A DNA stretch of 64,000 nucleotides from CAVWNR01 sp963756525 (GTDB lineage Bacteria; Actinomycetota; Actinomycetes; Mycobacteriales; Jatrophihabitantaceae): NCBI GenBank assembly GCA_963756525.1, contig CAVWNR010000001.1, positions 992,001-1,056,000 of the forward strand. Direction: 5' to 3'. This document shows, piece after piece, positions 15,374 to 24,331 of this stretch (position 1 is the first letter of the stretch; the number at the start of each line of letters is the position of its first letter). Both the position numbers and the translations under genes were made by a program. The notes beneath the pieces were generated by a model. The model saw only the letters and a program-made list of their open reading frames with translations, was not told the origin of the DNA and ran no database searches.

Positions 15374-18079
15374 ATGGCCACGCCGGCGGAGCGCTTCGCC
15401 GCCGCCGAGCGGCGCACCCGCTACCCGGCGCTCACCGCGTTCCGCGGCGATTACCCGTTCGAGCTCGACCCGTTCCAGCTCGAGGCGTGCACGGCGCTCG
15501 AGGACGGCTATGGCGTGCTCGTCTGCGCCCCGACCGGCGCGGGGAAGACGGTCGTCGGCGAGTTCGCGGTGCACCTGGCCCTCGCGACCGGGCAGAAGTG
15601 CTTCTACACGACGCCGATCAAGGCGCTGTCGAACCAGAAGTACAACGACCTCGTCGAGCGGCACGGCGCCGGCGCGGTCGGGCTGTTGACCGGCGACAAC
15701 TCGATCAACGGCGACGCGCCGATCGTGGTCATGACGACCGAGGTGCTGCGCAACATGCTCTACGTCGGCAGCGCGGCTACATCCGGTCTCGGTTACGTGG
15801 TGATGGACGAGGTGCACTACCTCGGCGACCGCTTCCGCGGCGCGGTGTGGGAAGAGGTGATCATCCACCTGCCGGCGTCGGTGCGCCTGGTCTCGCTCTC
15901 GGCGACGGTGTCGAACGCGGAGGAGTTCGGCGAGTGGCTGGTCTCGGTGCGCGGCCACACGCAGGTGGTCGTGCACGAGCAACGCCCGGTCCCGCTGTGG
16001 CAGCACATGCTGGTCGGCAACCGGATGTTCGACCTGTTCGAGGCGGACGCCGCGACCGTCGACCCGCAGCTGCGCCGATACGTCGACGACCGTGCACGCT
16101 ACCTCGACCCGGCCCGGCGGGGCCGTCCGGCGCGCGGCTGGCGGCCGCCGCACCGCCCGGACGTGATCACCCGGCTGGACCGCGACGGGCTGCTGCCCGC
16201 CATCACGTTCGTGTTCAGCCGGGCCGGTTGCGACGCCGCGGTCCGGCAGTGTGTCCAGGCCGGGCTGTGGCTCACCGACGCCGACGAACGCGAGGAGATC
16301 ACCTCGCTGGTGGAGGAGCGCACCGCAGCGATCCCCGGTGAGGACCTGGAGGTCCTCGGGTACTGGGAGTGGCTGGACGGGCTGCGCCGGGGCGTCGCCG
16401 CCCACCACGCCGGGCTGATCCCGGCATTCAAGGAGACCGTCGAGGAACTGTTCGTCCGCGGTCTGGTCCGCGCGGTGTTCGCCACCGAGACGCTTGCCCT
16501 GGGCATCAACATGCCCGCCCGAACGGTGGTCCTGGAACGGCTCACCAAGTTCAACGGCGACACGCACGCCGACATCACGCCGGGGGAGTACACCCAGCTC
16601 ACTGGGCGCGCCGGCCGGCGCGGCATCGATATCGAGGGACACGCGGTGGTGTTGTGGGGGCCCGACACCGACCCGGTGCGGGTCGCGGGCCTGGCCTCGA
16701 CGCGCACCTACCCGCTGCGTTCGTCGTTCCGGCCGTCCTACAACATGGCCGTGAACCTGGTCGACCAGATGGGCCGGTCGGCCGCCCGCGAGTTGCTCGA
16801 GGCGTCCTTCGCGCAGTTCCAGGCGGATCGGTCGGTCGCGGGCCTGCTGCGGCAGATCCGCCGCAACGACGCCACGCTCGCCGACTATGCCGAACGGACG
16901 CGCTGCGAGCGCGGCGACTTCGCAGGGTACGCGGCGCTGCGGCGGCTGCTCACCGAGCGGGAGGCCGCGATCGCGCGCGAGGGCGCCCGGGCCCGGCGCG
17001 GCGCAGTCATCGCTTCGCTCGAGGCGCTGCGCCCTGGCGACGTGATCCGCGTGCCGAGCGGCCGGCGGGCGGGGCTGGCGATCGTCCTCGACCCGGGCGT
17101 GCAGCCGCGCGACGATCCCCGTCCGCAGGTGCTCACCGAGCGGCGCTGGGCCGGGCGGCTCTCCCCGATCGACTTCCCGACGTCGGTGGACGTGCTCGGG
17201 CACGTGCGGATACCCAAGCAGTTCAACCACCGCTCGCCGCAGGAGCGCCGCGACCTCGCCGCTAGCTTGCGCACGCTCGACGTGCCGCCGGCCCGCCGGC
17301 CGTCCCGAGGCTCGCCTGCCGGTCCGGACGAGGAGGTGCTGCGGCTGCGGGCAGCGCTGCGCGAGCACCCCTGCCACGCCTGCCCGGACCGCGAGCAGCA
17401 CGCCCGGTGGGCCGAGCGACATACCCGGCTGGAACGGGAGAACGCCGGCCTGCGACGGCGGATCGAAGGCAAGACCGGTTCGCTCGGCCGGATGTTCGAC
17501 CGGATCTGCCAACTGCTGGACGGCCGCGGCTTCCTCGCTGCCGACGAGACGACGCCGGCCGGGCGTCAGTTGGCCCGGATCTGGTCGGAATCCGATCTCG
17601 TCGTGGCCGAGTGCCTGCGGGCCGGCGCCTGGGACGGCCTGGACGCCGCCGAACTCGCGGCCGTCGTCTCCGCGCTGGTCTACGAGGCACGTCGCGACGA
17701 GCAGCCTGCGACCCGGATGCCCACCCCGGCCGTCGCCGAGGCGCTGGCGACGACCGCGCGGATCTGGACGGCCATCGCCGAAGACGAGGCGGCCGTGGGC
17801 CTGCCGCAGAGCCGCGAGCCGGAGCCCGGCTTCGTCTGGGCGGCCTACCGGTGGGCGCGGCACGAGTCCCTCGACCGGGCGTTGGGGGCCGCGGTCGAGG
17901 CGGGCGCTGAGCTCTCGGCCGGCGACTTCGTCCGCTGGTGCAAGCAGTTGCTCGACCTGCTCGAACACATCGCTGCGGCACCCTCGCCGAGCGGTGTCGT
18001 GCCGCCAGTGGCCGTCGAGGCTCGCGCCGCGGCGCGGGCGGTGCGGCGCGGCGTCGTCGCGCAGAGCATGCTGCCGTGA
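15374..18079 (+). CDS. helY: Ski2/Mtr4-like DEAD/DEVH-box helicase HelY
   Basis: A 901-aa superfamily 2 helicase. Walker A APTGAGKT is at 52-59, the DEVH box MDEVHYLGD begins at residue 145, SAT follows as VSLSATVSN, and the motif VI region is TGRAGRRGID. The C-terminal half contains the Ski2/Mtr4-type ratchet and helical domains. Length and neighbours (tatC before; DUF4333 protein and exonuclease after) match mycobacterial HelY (Rv2092c). The role in RNA turnover or ribosome quality control is inferred from family. ATG 15374 is likely leaderless. Confidence 0.94.
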   Translation: MATPAERFAAAERRTRYPALTAFRGDYPFELDPFQLEACTALEDGYGVLVCAPTGAGKTVVGEFAVHLALATGQKCFYTTPIKALSNQKYNDLVERHGAGAVGLLTGDNSINGDAPIVVMTTEVLRNMLYVGSAATSGLGYVVMDEVHYLGDRFRGAVWEEVIIHLPASVRLVSLSATVSNAEEFGEWLVSVRGHTQVVVHEQRPVPLWQHMLVGNRMFDLFEADAATVDPQLRRYVDDRARYLDPARRGRPARGWRPPHRPDVITRLDRDGLLPAITFVFSRAGCDAAVRQCVQAGLWLTDADEREEITSLVEERTAAIPGEDLEVLGYWEWLDGLRRGVAAHHAGLIPAFKETVEELFVRGLVRAVFATETLALGINMPARTVVLERLTKFNGDTHADITPGEYTQLTGRAGRRGIDIEGHAVVLWGPDTDPVRVAGLASTRTYPLRSSFRPSYNMAVNLVDQMGRSAARELLEASFAQFQADRSVAGLLRQIRRNDATLADYAERTRCERGDFAGYAALRRLLTEREAAIAREGARARRGAVIASLEALRPGDVIRVPSGRRAGLAIVLDPGVQPRDDPRPQVLTERRWAGRLSPIDFPTSVDVLGHVRIPKQFNHRSPQERRDLAASLRTLDVPPARRPSRGSPAGPDEEVLRLRAALREHPCHACPDREQHARWAERHTRLERENAGLRRRIEGKTGSLGRMFDRICQLLDGRGFLAADETTPAGRQLARIWSESDLVVAECLRAGAWDGLDAAELAAVVSALVYEARRDEQPATRMPTPAVAEALATTARIWTAIAEDEAAVGLPQSREPEPGFVWAAYRWARHESLDRALGAAVEAGAELSAGDFVRWCKQLLDLLEHIAAAPSPSGVVPPVAVEARAAARAVRRGVVAQSMLP

Positions 18080-18179
18080 GCGCTCGCGTCGAGCGGCCGG
18101 TCGGCTCGCCGCGGCAGTAGCGTAGTGGCGGTTCAGCGCGCTCCCAGGGGCGTGCCATCGGCGCGGCGAGGTGGGCGAC

Positions 18180-18890
18180 ATGGATTCCGGGCCCGGACAG
18201 CAGCCTGCACCCGATGGCTCCGGCGAGCGTCACGACGAGCCCGAAACCGGCGAGTTCCGCGCCACCGAGCCCGACCCGGCCCAGCGGTATCCGGGCCAGC
18301 CGTACTGGACCCAGCCTTATTCTGAGCAGCCCTACTCCGAGCAGCCATATGCCGACCGGCCGTACGCCGGCGGTCAGCACCCGACCGAGCCGTACCCGGG
18401 CGGCCCGTATCCGGGCCAGCCGTATCCGACTCAGCCGTACCCCGGCTGGCCGCCGGGCGAGCAGACCTACCCGACTCAGCCGTACCCCGGGCAGCCGTAT
18501 TCCGGTCAGCAGACCGGCTACCCACCACCGCCGTACTACCCGTACGGGGCTCCGCCCGGGCAGTACCAGGCCACACCCCGGCGCCGGCGCACCGTGCCGC
18601 TGTGGATCAGCGTGGCGGCCGCGGTGGCGGTGCTCGTCGTCGCCGCGATCGTGCTGTTCGTCGTCCCCGGCGTCCTGGCGCCCAAGAAGCTCAGCCACTC
18701 CGCGGTCGAGCGCACGATCGAGCAGCAGTCCCGCGGCCAGGGCGACTACACCGGGGTGAGCTGCAACGGCGGGCACGACATCGACCTCACCGTCGGCAAA
18801 ACGTTCACCTGTATCGCCGACGGCGGCCAGCAGATCAGCGTTCGCATCGACAGCACGTCCGGTCACTACACCTGGCAGCCGGTGAGCTGA
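18180..18890 (+). CDS. DUF4333 membrane protein with Pro/Tyr-rich repeats
   Basis: A 236-aa protein. The N-terminal 120 residues are a low-complexity repeat built on PYPGQPY/QPYPTQ units, which is cytoplasmic and disordered. An Arg-rich patch precedes one TM helix (about 137-160). The extracytoplasmic DUF4333 domain follows (LSHSAVERTIEQQSRGQGDYTGVSCNGGHDIDLTVGKTFTCIADGG) with two Cys that may pair. This layout and position match Rv2091c. ATG 18180 with GAGGTGGG is preferred over GTG 18171. Confidence 0.85.
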   Translation: MDSGPGQQPAPDGSGERHDEPETGEFRATEPDPAQRYPGQPYWTQPYSEQPYSEQPYADRPYAGGQHPTEPYPGGPYPGQPYPTQPYPGWPPGEQTYPTQPYPGQPYSGQQTGYPPPPYYPYGAPPGQYQATPRRRRTVPLWISVAAAVAVLVVAAIVLFVVPGVLAPKKLSHSAVERTIEQQSRGQGDYTGVSCNGGHDIDLTVGKTFTCIADGGQQISVRIDSTSGHYTWQPVS

Positions 18891-18902
18891 CCCGCGCCGG
18901 CG

Positions 18903-19805
18903 TCAACTGCGAGCGTTCTTGACCGCGACCAGCACCCGGTTGATCGGCCCGTCCAGGTTGAAGCGGTCGGCCAGCTCGACCAGCCCGCCCGGGTCGGCGG
19001 GCTCGGCCGGCAGCGCGTCGTCCAGCTCGGGCAGCGGCACGTCGAGCCGGCCGCGGACCGTCGCCGCCGCGGCGGTCAGGTAGTCGCCGGATGCCCGGAT
19101 CTTCGCCGCGGCGCCCGCCGGCATGCCATCCGCGCCGTCGCGTGCCGCGGCGAGAATCTCCTCCACGGCACCGAACCGCGCGACCAGCGCGGCGGCCGTC
19201 TTCTCCCCGATGCCCGCGACACCTGGCAGGCCGTCGCTCGGGTCGCCACGCAGGGCGGCGAAGTCGGCGTAGTTCGCGGCGGGCACGCCGTAGCGCGCGA
19301 GCACCTCGCCCGGGTCGATCTCCTGCAGCTTCGCCACGCCCTTGCCGGTGTAGAGCACGCGAACCCGGTCGGTGACCAGTGCGAACAGGTCCCGGTCGCC
19401 GCTGACCACCTCGCACGGCTCTTCGTCACGGGCGGCGAGGGTGGCGATGACGTCGTCGGCCTCGAACCCCTCGGCCCCCGCGGTCGTGAAGCCGAGCGCG
19501 GCGAGCACGTCGAGCAGCACCGGCACCTGTGGCGCCAGCGCGTCGGGTATCGTCTCGCCGCCGCCCGGTGCCACCCGGTGCGCCTTGTACGACGGGATCA
19601 GCGCCACCCGGAAAGCCGGCCGCCAGTCCAGGTCCAGGCAGGCCACCCAACGAGACGGCCGACGGCGTTCGATCAACCGGGCGGTCATGTCCAGGAACCC
19701 GCGTACCGCGTTGACCGGCATGCCGTCCGGCGCGGTGACCGACTCGGGCACGCCGTGGAACGCGCGGAAGTACAGGCTCGCCGCGTCGACCAGCATCAGA
19801 GTCAT
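18903..19805 (-). CDS. 5'-3' exonuclease (PolI N-terminal/FEN-like)
   Basis: A 300-aa stand-alone flap-type nuclease. LMLVDAASLYFRAFHGVP at the start, the acidic DDVIATLAARDEE and VVSGDRDLFALV clusters, and the helix-hairpin-helix LPGVAGIGEKTAAALVARFG are all present. It likely removes RNA primers or 5' flaps. ATG 19805 is leaderless-like (TACCGT 7 nt upstream). It diverges from the PfkB gene, as its Mtb counterpart Rv2090 lies beside helY. Confidence 0.92.
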   Translation of the reverse strand: MTLMLVDAASLYFRAFHGVPESVTAPDGMPVNAVRGFLDMTARLIERRRPSRWVACLDLDWRPAFRVALIPSYKAHRVAPGGGETIPDALAPQVPVLLDVLAALGFTTAGAEGFEADDVIATLAARDEEPCEVVSGDRDLFALVTDRVRVLYTGKGVAKLQEIDPGEVLARYGVPAANYADFAALRGDPSDGLPGVAGIGEKTAAALVARFGAVEEILAAARDGADGMPAGAAAKIRASGDYLTAAAATVRGRLDVPLPELDDALPAEPADPGGLVELADRFNLDGPINRVLVAVKNARS

Positions 19806-19812
19806 CAGCAGG

Positions 19813-19822
19813 ACGGTAACGT
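19813..19822. promoter_or_regulatory. Overlapping divergent leaderless -10 boxes (exonuclease / PfkB kinase)
   Basis: Plus strand TAACGT (19817-19822) lies 7 nt before GTG 19830. Minus strand TACCGT (19818-19813) lies 7 nt before ATG 19805. The two boxes overlap by two base pairs in a 24-bp gap. This is the second such arrangement in the window. Confidence 0.5.
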
Positions 19823-19829
19823 GCGCCCG

Positions 19830-20771
19830 GTGCTGACCGTTATCGGCGAGGCGCTGGTCGACCTGGTCGACTCCGGCGACCACCGCACGTACACCGCGCA
19901 CCCCGGCGGCAGCCCGCTCAACGTCGCCGTCGGCCTGGCCCGATTGGGGCACCCGACTTGCCTGCTCGCCCGCCTCGCGTCCGACGCGTTCGGCCGGCTG
20001 CTGCGCGAGCATGCGGCCGGCAACGGCGTCGATCTCGGCGCGGCCGTGCGAGCACGCGAGCCGAGCACGATCGCGGTCGTGTCACTCGACTCCGACGGGC
20101 GGGCGAGCTACGACTTCTACCGGGGCGGCACCGCGGACTGGCAGTGGACGGCCCGCGAGCTCGCCGAGCTGCCGCGGGACACGACCGTGCTGCACACCGG
20201 CTCGCTGGCCAGTTGGCTCTCACCCGGCGACGCGCTGATCGCCGAGCGCGCCCGGCGGGCGCGGGACAACGGGGAGGTCGTCGTCAGCTACGACCCCAAC
20301 GTGCGCCCCAGCCTGCTCGGCACGCCGGAGCAGGCACGTCCGCTGGTCGAGCGCGGCGTGGCCGCCGCCCACGTCGTCAAGGCGAGCGACGAGGACGTGC
20401 GCTGGCTCTACCCTGACCGCGCGCTGGAGGCGACCGCGACGGGGTGGCTCGCGCTCGGCGCCCGCGTCGTGGTGATCACCCACGGCGGGGAGGGCGCCAC
20501 CGCCTACCGGGTCGAGCGCCCGCCGGTGCATCGGCCCGCGCCCCGCATCAGCCTGGCCGACACCGTCGGCGCCGGTGACGCGTTCACCGCCGGGCTGCTC
20601 GGCGCCCTGGCCGACGACGGGGTCGGCGCCACGGAGATCGCCGGGCTCGACGAGCGGCGGCTGGGTGACATCGTCGAGCAGGCCGTCCTCGTCGCGGCGT
20701 TGACCTGCGAGCGGGCCGGGGCCGACCCGCCGACCCGCGCCGAGTTCGACCGGCGGTGGGGGGCTCAGTAG
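19830..20771 (+). CDS. PfkB-family carbohydrate kinase (fructokinase-like)
   Basis: A 313-aa ribokinase-fold kinase. GEALVDLV at the N-terminus, the GGSPLNVAVGLARLG substrate motif, and DTVGAGDAFTAGLL with the catalytic Asp and anion hole are all clear. It phosphorylates a sugar, most likely fructose. GTG 19830 is chosen because TAACGT is placed 7 nt upstream; GTG 19821 would add three residues. The 3' end overlaps the converging LacI gene by 7 bp, so the pair may be functionally linked. Confidence 0.9.
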   Translation: MLTVIGEALVDLVDSGDHRTYTAHPGGSPLNVAVGLARLGHPTCLLARLASDAFGRLLREHAAGNGVDLGAAVRAREPSTIAVVSLDSDGRASYDFYRGGTADWQWTARELAELPRDTTVLHTGSLASWLSPGDALIAERARRARDNGEVVVSYDPNVRPSLLGTPEQARPLVERGVAAAHVVKASDEDVRWLYPDRALEATATGWLALGARVVVITHGGEGATAYRVERPPVHRPAPRISLADTVGAGDAFTAGLLGALADDGVGATEIAGLDERRLGDIVEQAVLVAALTCERAGADPPTRAEFDRRWGAQ

Positions 20772-21778
20772 ACGCTCTGCGATGGGTCGGTGGAGCCGCG
20801 CACGACCAGCTCGGTGGGCATGATCTGCACGCATGGCTCGAGGTCCGGGTCGCTGATCGCCTTGAGCAGCCGGTTGGTGAGGTCGGCGGCCTGGTCCTGG
20901 ATGGGCTGGCGGATCGTCGACAGGTCCAGCAGCGACGCGCTGGCGTGGTCGTCGAACCCGATAACCGCGATGTCCTGCGGCACGCGCAGCCCCGCCCTGC
21001 GGATCGCCCGGATGGCGCCGTAGGCCATCTCGTCGGACTCGGCGAACAGTGCGCTCGGGCGCTGCGGTCGGTCGAGCAGCGTCCGGGTCGCGGCCTCGCC
21101 GCCGTCGGTGGTGAAGTAGCCGAGCTCCTCCAGGCCGGGGTCGTAGTCGATGCCGGCCTCGCGCAGTGCCTCCAGGTAGCCGACCCGGCGGTGGTGCGGC
21201 GGAGTGACCCGCATCGGGTCGTCGGTGTCGCCGCCGATCAGCCCGATGCGCCGGTGGCCGAGCTCAACGAGGTGCCGCACCGCCGATCGGGCGCCCGCCT
21301 TGTCGTCGATGCGGGTCGAGTGCAGGCCGGCGCAGTCGACGCCTAGCATGCCGATCGGGCAGTCGAGCGCTTGCAGCATCTCGACCTCGTCCGCGCTGAG
21401 CACCAGGCTGACGATCAGCAGCGCATCGACCCGCTTGCGCACCGGCATGACCTGGAAGAACTGCTGCCGGCCCTGCTCGTCGCCCAGGTTGTAGAGCAGC
21501 AGGTCGAAGCCGGCGTGACCGAGCACTGCCTCGGCGGCGCCGAGGACCTCGGCGAAGTACCAGCGGTGCACGAACGGCACGACGACGCCGACGGTGGCGG
21601 TCCGGCCGCTGGCCAGCCGCGCGGCGAACGGCGAGGCGACGTAGTTCAGCTCGCGCGCTGCTTCGAGCACCCGATCGCGCGTCGCCGGGGCGACATCCGG
21701 CAGGCCGCGCAGTGACCGCGACACCGTGGCGATGGACACCCCGGCGCGCCGGGCGACGTCCTCGATGCTGGCAGTCAT
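20765..21778 (-). CDS. LacI-family transcriptional regulator
   Basis: A 337-aa protein. The N-terminal LacI HTH is IEDVARRAGVSIATVSRSLRG at 5-25, followed by the hinge helix NYVASPFAARLASG. The periplasmic-binding-like sensor domain runs to the end. The target is probably a sugar gene, possibly the convergent PfkB kinase. The 70-bp upstream gap contains GGAAACGCTAACC, a possible auto-operator half-related to the CG-centred LacI consensus. Confidence 0.9.
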   Translation of the reverse strand: MTASIEDVARRAGVSIATVSRSLRGLPDVAPATRDRVLEAARELNYVASPFAARLASGRTATVGVVVPFVHRWYFAEVLGAAEAVLGHAGFDLLLYNLGDEQGRQQFFQVMPVRKRVDALLIVSLVLSADEVEMLQALDCPIGMLGVDCAGLHSTRIDDKAGARSAVRHLVELGHRRIGLIGGDTDDPMRVTPPHHRRVGYLEALREAGIDYDPGLEELGYFTTDGGEAATRTLLDRPQRPSALFAESDEMAYGAIRAIRRAGLRVPQDIAVIGFDDHASASLLDLSTIRQPIQDQAADLTNRLLKAISDPDLEPCVQIMPTELVVRGSTDPSQSVY

Positions 21779-21848
21779 GAGCGGTCCCGGGGTGTCGTGG
21801 CGTCAGGAAACGCTAACCCATCCGGGTTCAGCCCGCTGTGAACGCGGC

Positions 21849-22532
21849 TCAGGTCGGCGCGCGATGCGAGCTCGGGGCCGGGTCGTGGACGCCTGGACTC
21901 GCGGCGAGCAGTGGGCGAAGCGGCGTGCCGCACAGCCAGACCACCGCCGCGGTCAGCACGCGCAGCAGCACCAGGTAGCCGATCAGGGCCACCAGGGCGC
22001 CGAGGATCAGCCCGGCGATCACGTCGTGCGGGTAGTGCGCACCCACGTAGATTCGCGAGAACGCCATCAGCAGGGTCGCGACGACAGCGACGACGGGAAT
22101 CCACAGGCGGCGCAGGTACCGGCCGGCAAGCAGCAACCCGACCGTCGCCGCCGCCGCGATGACCGCGTGATTGCTCGGGAAGGAGTAGTCGGTGGCGCCC
22201 GGGCAGGCCTGCACGGTGAAGACGTGCGGGATGGCCCGGCAGGGGCGCTCCTCGGCGACGAACGACTTCACCACCTCATTGATCACGGCCGCGGCCACGG
22301 TCGAGATCCCGGCGCCGACGACGGCCGCCATGGCGGCCGGTCCGACGAAGCGGGCCCGCCACCAGGCCGCCAGCCCCAACAGCGCGAACACGATCAGCCC
22401 GTAGGCGGTCCACGCCGAGGCGGTCGAGTTGAGCCAGTGGGTGTGCTCGGCGAAGTCGGTGACGTCGACGTACCAGCTGCCGTCGATACCGGCGCCACCT
22501 GAGGACGCCTGCGGGCCCAGCGCGACGGACAT
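21849..22532 (-). CDS. PAP2-superfamily membrane phosphatase
   Basis: A 227-aa protein with about five TM helices. The three phosphatase motifs are intact: KSFVAEERP, PSNH (in SFPSNHAVIA) and SRIYVGAHYPHDV. Such enzymes dephosphorylate undecaprenyl pyrophosphate or phosphatidate at the outer face of the membrane. The choice cannot be made from sequence. ATG 22532 has GGAGGTG upstream. Confidence 0.9.
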   Translation of the reverse strand: MSVALGPQASSGGAGIDGSWYVDVTDFAEHTHWLNSTASAWTAYGLIVFALLGLAAWWRARFVGPAAMAAVVGAGISTVAAAVINEVVKSFVAEERPCRAIPHVFTVQACPGATDYSFPSNHAVIAAAATVGLLLAGRYLRRLWIPVVAVVATLLMAFSRIYVGAHYPHDVIAGLILGALVALIGYLVLLRVLTAAVVWLCGTPLRPLLAASPGVHDPAPSSHRAPT

Positions 22533-22670
22533 GACACCTCCGAGTCGGCGATCGCGGCGGACCGGCGATCGGGGGCGCGCTGCGGTCCGCCGCTCACTTT
22601 AAGGCCCGCACGCGTCAGCCGGGTGACCAGCACTCAGGCGCCCGCCAGCGTCGCGGCAGACTCTGGACTC

Positions 22671-24242
22671 GTGCGAACCCTGCTGCGCAACGCGTCGGTC
22701 TATGCCCCGACGGTCCGCGATGCCACGGCGCTGCTGGTCGACGGCCCGCAGGTCGCCTGGGTGGGCCACCTGGATGCGGCGGACTCGTTCGGGTTTCTGG
22801 GCGTGGACGCCGTCGTCGACCTGGACGGCGCCCTGGTCACCCCGGCCTTCGTCGACGCGCATGTGCACGCGACCTCGACCGGCCTCGCGCTCACCGGGCT
22901 GGACCTGTCCGGGGCGGCGACGCTGGCCGAGGCGCTGAACCTCGTCGAGCGCCACGCCCGCGTCGCGCGGGGTCGCCCGTTGCTCGGCACCGGCTGGGAC
23001 GACACCCGCTGGGCGGAGCGTCGCCCGCCCACCGCGGCGGAGCTGGACCGCGCAGCGTACGGCGGGTCGGTGTACCTGGCCCGCGTCGACAAGCACTCGG
23101 CCGCCGTCTCGTCAGCGCTGCTCGCCGCGGTGCCGGCCGCCGCCGGACTCGCCGGCTTCCGTCCCGACGGGTGGCTCACCGGCGCCGCGCACGACGCCGT
23201 GCGGGCCACCGCGTTCAGCGCGCTCACCGCCGGACAGGTGCGCGACGCACATCGGGCGGCCCGAGCGCGCGCGGCATCGCTGGGCATCGCCTGCCTGCAC
23301 GAGATGGCGAGCCCGCACACGTCCAGCGCCGACGACCTGGCCGGGCTGCTCGGGCTGGCCCGCGACGAGCCGGGACCGGAGGTCATCGGCTACTGGGGTG
23401 AGCTGTTCGGCATCCAGACCGCCCGCGAGCTCGGCGCCGCCGGTGCGGGCGGTGACCTGTGCTGCGACGGCTCGCTCGGCTCGCGTACCGCGGCGCTGCA
23501 CGAGCCGTACCGCGACGAGCCGGCCAGCCGCGGCACGCTGCGCCTGACCTGCGAGCAGATCGCCGAGCACGTCCGCCGCTGCGCCGAGGCCGGGCTGCAG
23601 GCGGGGTTCCACGCGATCGGCGACGCCGCGGTCGACGCGATCCTCGATGCCCTCGATCGGCTGGGGCCCGGGGCTGGAGCCGGTCACCGGGTCGAGCACG
23701 CCGAGCTGGTCCGCGACCCGGCGCGGTTCGCCGCGGCCGGGCTCACCGCGTCCATGCAGCCGGCGTTCGACGCGACCTGGGGCGGTGCGAACGGCATGTA
23801 CGCGCAGCGGCTGGGCGCCGACCGCGCGGTCACCATGAACCGGTTCTGCGCCCTGGCCGGCGCCGGCGTGCTCCTCGCGTTGGGCTCGGATTCGCCGGTC
23901 ACCCCGCTCGCCCCGTGGGCGGCGGTGCGGGCGGCTGCCTACCCGTCCGATCCGTCGGCGGCGATCAGCCCGCGGTCCGCCTTCACCGCGCACACCCGCG
24001 GCGGATGGCGCGCTGCCCGCGCGGACGGCGACGGCTCGGGCGTTCTCGCGCCGGGCGCGCCGGCGACGTTCGCGGTGTGGCGCGCCGGCGAGCTCACCGT
24101 CGACGCCCCGGACGACCGGGTCGCCCGGTGGAGCACCGACCCGCGGGCGGCCGTGCCCGGGCTGCCGGACCTGCGGCCGGGCACGCAGCTGCCGCAGTGC
24201 CTGCGCACGGTCGTCCGCGGACGGACGATCTTCGAAGCTTGA
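22671..24242 (+). CDS. YtcJ-like metal-dependent amidohydrolase
   Basis: A 523-aa amidohydrolase (amidohydrolase_3 type). VTPAFVDAHVHATSTG carries the HxH metal pair, HAIGDAAVDAILDAL and RVEHAEL give further metal and catalytic residues, and ALGSDSPVTPLAPW provides the final Asp. The substrate is unknown. Starts at GTG 22671 (RTLLRNASVYAP) or GTG 22623 are both possible; the former matches family length. It runs to within a few bases of an inverted repeat that separates it from lnt. Confidence 0.87.
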   Translation: MRTLLRNASVYAPTVRDATALLVDGPQVAWVGHLDAADSFGFLGVDAVVDLDGALVTPAFVDAHVHATSTGLALTGLDLSGAATLAEALNLVERHARVARGRPLLGTGWDDTRWAERRPPTAAELDRAAYGGSVYLARVDKHSAAVSSALLAAVPAAAGLAGFRPDGWLTGAAHDAVRATAFSALTAGQVRDAHRAARARAASLGIACLHEMASPHTSSADDLAGLLGLARDEPGPEVIGYWGELFGIQTARELGAAGAGGDLCCDGSLGSRTAALHEPYRDEPASRGTLRLTCEQIAEHVRRCAEAGLQAGFHAIGDAAVDAILDALDRLGPGAGAGHRVEHAELVRDPARFAAAGLTASMQPAFDATWGGANGMYAQRLGADRAVTMNRFCALAGAGVLLALGSDSPVTPLAPWAAVRAAAYPSDPSAAISPRSAFTAHTRGGWRAARADGDGSGVLAPGAPATFAVWRAGELTVDAPDDRVARWSTDPRAAVPGLPDLRPGTQLPQCLRTVVRGRTIFEA

Positions 24243-24244
24243 CC

Positions 24245-24294
24245 CGATCTTGATAACGCGGCGAGCGCATGCGTCATCCCACCTATCAAGATCG
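24245..24294. repeat. Inverted repeat CGATCTTGATA / TATCAAGATCG
   Basis: An 11-bp perfect inverted repeat, CGATCTTGATA (24245-24255) and TATCAAGATCG (24284-24294), with a 28-bp spacer. It starts 3 bp after the amidohydrolase stop. It has the same style (GATC-bearing arms, 28-35 bp spacer) as the two repeats around the Pup genes but a different sequence. It could be a terminator-like or REP-like element. Confidence 0.6.
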
Positions 24295-24331
24295 ACATAT
24301 CGTGCACAGCGATGCCGGGGATACTGGGCGG

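Noticed and set aside
18270..18560. Tandem DNA repeat as a separate element
   Set aside because: It is the Pro/Tyr-rich low-complexity coding region of the DUF4333 protein, common in such proteins.
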